Shown: in pieces, positions 58,593-64,000 of the stretch
How positions within the stretch are numbered: position 1 is the stretch's first letter
Layout of the letters: every line of letters starts with the position of its first letter
NCBI GenBank assembly: GCA_947627535.1
Contig: CANQWM010000003.1
Location: forward strand, 62,001 to 126,000
Direction: 5' to 3'
DNA from: an uncultured Acetatifactor sp.
GTDB lineage: Bacteria; Bacillota; Clostridia; Lachnospirales; Lachnospiraceae
DNA length: 64,000 nt
The notes under the pieces: generated by a model
Databases searched by the model: none
Told to the model about the DNA's origin: nothing
Seen by the model: only the letters and a program-made list of their open reading frames with translations
Made by a program: the position numbers and the translations under genes

Positions 58593-59720
58593 GTGGAGAG
58601 GAAGAGATACAGCGGAGAAAAGCGGCAGCGCAGGAAAATACTGCGGTTCTGGGTGAGTATCCAGAAGGAACGGAAATGGCTGGAGGAGATGGCGCTGCAG
58701 GGGTGGTTTCTGGAGAATCTTACTCTGGGAATATTTTATACCTTTGTGAAAGGGGAACCGAAGCGCATGCTGTATGATGTGGACCGGTTCAATCTGCCGA
58801 AAAAACCCACTCTTGAGGAAATCCGGCACAAGGAAATGTTTCTGGAAATGGCGGAGGAAATGGGATGGCGCGAGGTCTGTCATGACGAGAGCCTGACCTA
58901 CTACTTCACGAAGGAATATGAGGAGGGCGGGGTAAACGAACTCCACAATGATCCCGAATCCCGCCGCTACAGGGCGGAGAAATTTCGTTCTTATCTGCAG
59001 GAGTCGGCAAAAAGAATGGTCTTCTGGAGTATGGTAATGGCAGCGATGGATACTGCTGTCATGCTGCTCCAGGCGGCGACGGGGGAATTTTCCCGGCTGG
59101 ACTGGTTCCACTGGGTGACGCTGGTTTATGTGATCTTTACCAACGGAATTGCGATGTCATGCTTCCGGCTGGGCGCCAGAAGCACGCGGGAGCTGTCGCT
59201 GACCAGACAGGAATGGGAAGAGAGCATCGATCCAAATACTCATAAATGCGTCCGGAAGCTGATCTTTCGGGTAAAAAAGCTGAAGCGTTTCCTGCAGGAG
59301 CAGGCGAAGGAGGGCTGGGTCCTCACCGGTGTCACGCCTGTCAGGTACTTCTTTGAGAAGCAGGAGAGTACGGGGCAGATTTACACCATGGACAGCAGAT
59401 GGCTGGTAAACAGGCGGCTGGCGGAGCAGAACTGCAAAAAGATCGCCGACGGCAAGGACTGGACGGGAATCAATAACGACTGGCAGCTGAAAAGTGTGCG
59501 CGATGCGGAAGAGAAGGGATGGACCTTTGTATGCGCGCTGGAAAACAGAAGCATGATCTACCGCGGAGATGCGGAAACGGCGGAGCCTTTGAATGACAAA
59601 AAGTATGACGGCAGAATCCGATGGATCTCGCTGGTGGGAGAGTATGGTTCTTACCTGCTCCTCTGCGGCCTGCTGGGCGGAATCATTGGGTTCATTACGG
59701 CCATGCTGACAGACTTTTAA
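58593..59720 (+). CDS. DUF2812-type membrane protein
   Basis: RKWLEEMALQGWFLENLTLGIFYTFVKGEPKRMLYDVD; directly downstream of padR; start uncertain. Confidence 0.82.
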   Translation: MERKRYSGEKRQRRKILRFWVSIQKERKWLEEMALQGWFLENLTLGIFYTFVKGEPKRMLYDVDRFNLPKKPTLEEIRHKEMFLEMAEEMGWREVCHDESLTYYFTKEYEEGGVNELHNDPESRRYRAEKFRSYLQESAKRMVFWSMVMAAMDTAVMLLQAATGEFSRLDWFHWVTLVYVIFTNGIAMSCFRLGARSTRELSLTRQEWEESIDPNTHKCVRKLIFRVKKLKRFLQEQAKEGWVLTGVTPVRYFFEKQESTGQIYTMDSRWLVNRRLAEQNCKKIADGKDWTGINNDWQLKSVRDAEEKGWTFVCALENRSMIYRGDAETAEPLNDKKYDGRIRWISLVGEYGSYLLLCGLLGGIIGFITAMLTDF

Positions 59721-59828
59721 CAGACGCATAAAAGCGCAGAGAACGGGCAAAAACGTCTGAAAATCAGAAAATAACAGGAAATAATAAAGAGAAAAGGATC
59801 AAACCGGGAAAGGAGAGATTGGGCCATT

Positions 59829-60746
59829 ATGGTACTGGAAGTCAAAGAGATCTGCAAGAGTTTTGGAGATAAGGAGGTGCTTCACGGCGTGAATTTCCGG
59901 GTGGAGAGCGGCAGGGCGCTGGGACTGCTGGGACGAAACGGCGCGGGGAAGACTACGACCATCCGCATCCTGATGGATGTATTTCACGCAAACAGCGGGG
60001 AACTGCTGTTAGATGGGGCAAAATTCATCCCCGGCAATCACAGGATCGGGTATCTGCCGGAGGAGCGGGGATTATACCCCAAGCGGACCGTGATGGACCA
60101 GATGGTCTTTCTCGGCCAGCTTCGGGGGATGAGCGGCCGGGATGCAAGAAAAGGCGCCGAACGATGGCTGAAGCGGCTGGAGGTGGAAGAATACGCGAAC
60201 CGCAAACTTGAGACACTGTCAAAGGGCAACCAGCAGAAGGTACAGCTGGCATCCACGCTGATCCACGAACCGGAGATCGTTATCTTGGACGAGCCCTTCA
60301 GCGGCCTGGATCCGGTTAATTCCCAGATCCTGAAGGATGTAATCAACGAGCTGATTGCGGATGACCGGCTTGTGATCTTTTCCAGTCACCAGATGAGTTA
60401 TGTGGAGGAATTCTGCGACCATATCGCCATTATTGACAAAGGGCTTGTGACCCTTTCCGGGGAGCTTAAGGAGATCAAGAGAGAATATGGGCGAAACCGG
60501 CTGGTGCTTGCCGCGGAGGATATCCCGCCGGCCCAGCTGAAAGAGAAGGCGGAGCGCATCCTTCAGGGACTGGCTGTGGTAACAGGGGAAAAGAAGGAAT
60601 TTCTGATTCTGGAGCTGGCGGAGGGAGCGGACCGAAGACAGGTGATGGAACGGCTGGCAGGATCCGACATTTCCGTGGAGCGGTACGGCAGCTATGAGCC
60701 GTCCCTGAACGATATTTTTGTGGAGAAGGTAGGTGAGGAAGCATGA
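59829..60746 (+). CDS. ABC transporter ATP-binding protein (DUF4162-type C-terminus)
   Basis: GLLGRNGAGKTTTIRILMDVF; LSKGNQQKVQLASTLIHEPEIVILDEPFSGLDPVN. Confidence 0.94.
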   Translation: MVLEVKEICKSFGDKEVLHGVNFRVESGRALGLLGRNGAGKTTTIRILMDVFHANSGELLLDGAKFIPGNHRIGYLPEERGLYPKRTVMDQMVFLGQLRGMSGRDARKGAERWLKRLEVEEYANRKLETLSKGNQQKVQLASTLIHEPEIVILDEPFSGLDPVNSQILKDVINELIADDRLVIFSSHQMSYVEEFCDHIAIIDKGLVTLSGELKEIKREYGRNRLVLAAEDIPPAQLKEKAERILQGLAVVTGEKKEFLILELAEGADRRQVMERLAGSDISVERYGSYEPSLNDIFVEKVGEEA

Positions 60747-62059
60747 GAAAATTTGGGATTGTGCTGAAATATGAACTGAAGGAATATGTTTCCAACAAGG
60801 CGTTTATGATTCTTACGGTGCTGCTGGCTTTGGCGGGAGCCGTTCTTCTGTTCCTTCCCCGTTTTGTGGATCTGTCGGACTTTACCGGCGTTCAGACGGT
60901 GGACAGGGAGGAGACGGACGAAGGGGAGCAGGATGTAGACGAAGGTGAAAGGGATATATATCTGTATCTGGATGAGGCTGGGATCCTGCGGGAAAACGTG
61001 TTGACGGAGTTTTTCCCGGGTGTGGAATGGAGAGCGGCCGGCAGCCGGGAGGAACTGATCGCCGCGGTGGGCCGCGAAGAGGAAAATACGGCGACACAGG
61101 AAGGCGAGGCGGATAATGAGGCGGAGGCCGGGTTCATCATCACCGGAGAAACCGAATACGAGTATTATGTATATAATAAATCCATGTCCGACTCCAACAC
61201 AGCTGTGTTTGACGAGGTCATGAGACAGCTTTACCGGTTAAATTACAGCGACCGCCAGGGATGGAATCTGGACGAGATCGACGCCATGTACCATATTCCC
61301 ATCACGGTCAGCGAGCAGGTCCTGAATAAAGACACCGGAGAAAACTTCTGGTACTGCTATGTCCTTGTTATTCTGGTATTCATGCTGATCGTCATGTACG
61401 GCCAGATGATCGCAGTGGCAGTGACCAATGAAAAGAGCAATCGCGCCATTGAAGTTCTGGTGACCAGTACGACGCCAAACAGCCTTCTTTTCGGTAAGGT
61501 GGTCGCCGGAGCCATCGGCGGTCTGTTTCAGGCGGGACTGGTCCTGGGGGCGGTGCTTCTGTCCTATCAGGCAAACCGTGAGGTGTGGGGCGGACAGCTC
61601 GATATGTTCCTGCATGTTCCGGCGGATGTGCTGGTCACCTTCGCGGTATTCGGCCTTGGCGGCTACCTCTTCTACGCCTTTTTATACGGCGCCATGGGAG
61701 CGCTGGTCAGCAAGACGGAGGACGTGAGCAAGAGCGCCAGCGGACTGATGGTGATTGTCATGGTGGTCTACTTCTTCTCGCTCCTGCAGCTGGATAACGT
61801 GGAGGGACCGATTATCAAGGTGCTTTCCTTCCTGCCCGTCAGTTCCTACAGCACGATGTTTGCCAGAATCGCCATGGGGACCGTGGCGCCCTGGGAAATA
61901 TTGTTGTCCTTTGTCATCCTTGCGGCATCCATTTTTGGAGCGGGTGTCCTTGGGGCGAAGATCTATCGCATGGGGACGCTGCGGTACGGCAATCCCATTA
62001 AGATCGGAGCGGCGCTGAAGGAGATCCGGAAGGAAACCCGGAACGGAAAGGCGCAGTAA
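60743..62059 (+). CDS. ABC transporter permease (NatB/ABC-2 type)
   Basis: N-term TM, large extracytoplasmic acidic region, EKSNRAIEVLVTSTTPNSLLFGKVVAGAIGGLFQ; ATGA overlap with ATPase. Confidence 0.9.
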   Translation: MRKFGIVLKYELKEYVSNKAFMILTVLLALAGAVLLFLPRFVDLSDFTGVQTVDREETDEGEQDVDEGERDIYLYLDEAGILRENVLTEFFPGVEWRAAGSREELIAAVGREEENTATQEGEADNEAEAGFIITGETEYEYYVYNKSMSDSNTAVFDEVMRQLYRLNYSDRQGWNLDEIDAMYHIPITVSEQVLNKDTGENFWYCYVLVILVFMLIVMYGQMIAVAVTNEKSNRAIEVLVTSTTPNSLLFGKVVAGAIGGLFQAGLVLGAVLLSYQANREVWGGQLDMFLHVPADVLVTFAVFGLGGYLFYAFLYGAMGALVSKTEDVSKSASGLMVIVMVVYFFSLLQLDNVEGPIIKVLSFLPVSSYSTMFARIAMGTVAPWEILLSFVILAASIFGAGVLGAKIYRMGTLRYGNPIKIGAALKEIRKETRNGKAQ

Positions 62060-62186
62060 GACAAAAGAAAGATCGAATCAGACCCACCGGCAGGAAGATC
62101 ACACAGCCCTGACAGGCACCAAGGGAGCAGGGATCGCGTATGATAGCTGCAGAAAGGCTTGCGGGCAGTGAAGAGAGGGTTGCAGA

Positions 62187-63902
62187 ATGCCGGATTGCAG
62201 GGAGAAGATTCTTTCCAACGATTATTATGACGTGATCACGGACTACCCCATACGGATGCTGGCGGAGAGCGACAGGGATCTCTGCTATTCCGCCATTGAA
62301 AATCTGTACAGCGTGGTCTATTTCAGCAGAGCGGACGTACTCACCGCGGACAGCTATTTCTTTGAATACCGCAGTGTGCCGAAGCTGTATGGCCTGATGC
62401 AGGACGGCCCCGTGGAGGGCGGCTTTGATCCGAACAGCCTGATCGTAAGCGGGATCACCCAGATCCAGCGGCCGCCTCTCTCTCTTTCGGGGCGGGGATG
62501 CGTGATCGCAGTGATCGATACGGGGATCGATTATACAAATCCCCTGTTTCGCAATGAGGACGGCAGCAGCCGTATTCTGGCCATCTGGGACCAGACCATT
62601 CAGACCGGTACGCCGCCTGCGGGATTTCAGTACGGGTCGGAATACACCAGAGAGGAAATAGACAGGGCACTGCAGGCGGACGATCCCTACAGCATCGTCC
62701 CCAGCAGGGATGACAACGGCCACGGAACCGCCATGGCCGGCGTCGCCGCAGGCAGCAGGACGAGGGGCGGGCTGACCTACTTTGGCGCCGCGCCGGAGGC
62801 GGACATCGTAATTGTAAAGCTGAAGGAATGCAAGCAGTATTTCAGGGATTTTTACATGATCCCCCAGGGTGTGCCGGCCTTTCAGGAAAATGACATCATG
62901 CTTGCGGTTCAGTACGCCGACTCCTTTACGGATATTTTCCGCAGGCCGGTGGTAGTCTGTCTGGGGCTTGGAAGCAACAGCGGCGACCACGCGGGCAGTT
63001 CCGCGCTTTCCCGCTATCTGGAGCTGGTAGCGGTAAAACGCAGCAGGGCGGTGGTGGCAGGCGGAGGGAACGAGGGAAATGCCCGCCATCATTTTCAGGG
63101 AGATTTAAGCCGCCGGACAGACGGACAAAACGGCACTTCGGTGGAGGTCCGGGTGGAACAGGGCGCGCAGGGGTTCCTTCTGGAGCTTTGGGGCAGCGTG
63201 CCGGACGTGTTTACCGTGTCCGTCCGTTCGCCCGGCGGCGAGACGATCCCGCCGCTGCGGCTGGGCATCAGCGACAGCATTACCTATGGCTTTGTATATG
63301 AGAGAACCCGGATTACGGTGGCGGGAACGCTGGTAGAGCCGGCTTCCGGCGAGGAACTGATCCAGCTTCGGGTTCAGGATCCAACCCCGGGTATCTGGAC
63401 ATTTCTGGTAGAAAACGCGGGAGAACTGCACAACGGAGAGTTCCACCTCTGGCTGCCGATCTCGCAGTTTCTGAGCGCTCCCGTGTATTTTCTGGAGTCT
63501 ACCCCTTATATTACGCTGACGGAGCCTGCCATGGCGCAGGATGTGATCAGCGTTTCCGCCTATGACGCCTCAAACAACAGTTTTTACATTGAATCGGGCA
63601 GGGGATTTTCCAGGACCGGCGCCATCCGGCCTGATTTTGCCGCGCCTGGGGTGGATGTGTTTACCTTCCGGGGAAAGGAGTCCGGTACGTCCATGTCCGC
63701 AGCCGTCACCGCCGGAGCTGTGGCACAGTTCATGCAGTGGGCCGTGGTGGAGGGAAACAATACGCTGGTGGAGAGCAGGGAGATCAAAAACTATTTTATC
63801 CGGGGGGCGTCGCGCAGCGCGGGCCTTTCGTATCCGAACAGGGAATGGGGTTACGGGCGGCTGAACATGGTTGGAACCTTCGACGCCCTGATCGGGGTGT
63901 AA
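62187..63902 (+). CDS. S8 family serine peptidase (Csp/subtilisin-like)
   Basis: AVIDTGIDYTNPLF (Asp), NGHGTAMAGVAAG (His), GTSMSAAVTAGAVA (Ser). Confidence 0.93.
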   Translation: MPDCREKILSNDYYDVITDYPIRMLAESDRDLCYSAIENLYSVVYFSRADVLTADSYFFEYRSVPKLYGLMQDGPVEGGFDPNSLIVSGITQIQRPPLSLSGRGCVIAVIDTGIDYTNPLFRNEDGSSRILAIWDQTIQTGTPPAGFQYGSEYTREEIDRALQADDPYSIVPSRDDNGHGTAMAGVAAGSRTRGGLTYFGAAPEADIVIVKLKECKQYFRDFYMIPQGVPAFQENDIMLAVQYADSFTDIFRRPVVVCLGLGSNSGDHAGSSALSRYLELVAVKRSRAVVAGGGNEGNARHHFQGDLSRRTDGQNGTSVEVRVEQGAQGFLLELWGSVPDVFTVSVRSPGGETIPPLRLGISDSITYGFVYERTRITVAGTLVEPASGEELIQLRVQDPTPGIWTFLVENAGELHNGEFHLWLPISQFLSAPVYFLESTPYITLTEPAMAQDVISVSAYDASNNSFYIESGRGFSRTGAIRPDFAAPGVDVFTFRGKESGTSMSAAVTAGAVAQFMQWAVVEGNNTLVESREIKNYFIRGASRSAGLSYPNREWGYGRLNMVGTFDALIGV

Positions 63903-64000
63903 GAGATGGGGCGCCGGTCTCGGGATTTTCAGAAATAATAATAAAGCAGAAGATATGTGCAGAACTTCAGATTAAGAATTAATTTGGCGGCCCTTCAGAA

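Overview
The window looks like a low-to-mid-GC Clostridia chromosome, probably Lachnospiraceae (inferred from gene content and protein style, not tested). About 1-46 kb is one very large surface-glycan locus, read almost entirely on the + strand. It holds: a PglK/MsbA-like ABC exporter cut by the left edge; a pseudaminic-acid-type nonulosonate block (pseF, FkbH-like, ACP, pseH-like, pseI, pseG); a GtrII/GtrB plus WecE-like aminosugar block; a run of polytopic membrane proteins; two GH25 cell-wall hydrolases interleaved with rfbB/rfbA/rfbC; a Wzm/Wzt exporter followed by a methyltransferase fused to a kinase-like domain; several GT2 enzymes; an MBOAT acyltransferase pair; pgcA; a polyprenyl-phosphate sugar-1-P transferase; an LCP protein; and glmS. 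From about 48 kb the content is more general: HtrA, a divergent ClpX, a metal P-type ATPase with a separate HMA protein under an ArsR-type operator, an AGCS symporter, ZIP, HD-GYP, a PadR/DUF2812/ABC cassette and an S8 protease. The most interesting items are: (i) FkbH-ACP-GNAT embedded in the pse genes, suggesting an ACP-delivered acyl group on the sugar; (ii) a WbdD-like methyltransferase/kinase next to Wzt; (iii) a GH25 protein with a predicted cytoplasmic Tyr/Glu hexapeptide repeat tail; (iv) three CGACATGT elements at exact 15-bp spacing before padR; (v) a ClpX paralogue lacking an evident RKH loop. No tRNA, rRNA, CRISPR array, IS element or prophage was recognised. All assignments come from reading the sequence; no database search was run.
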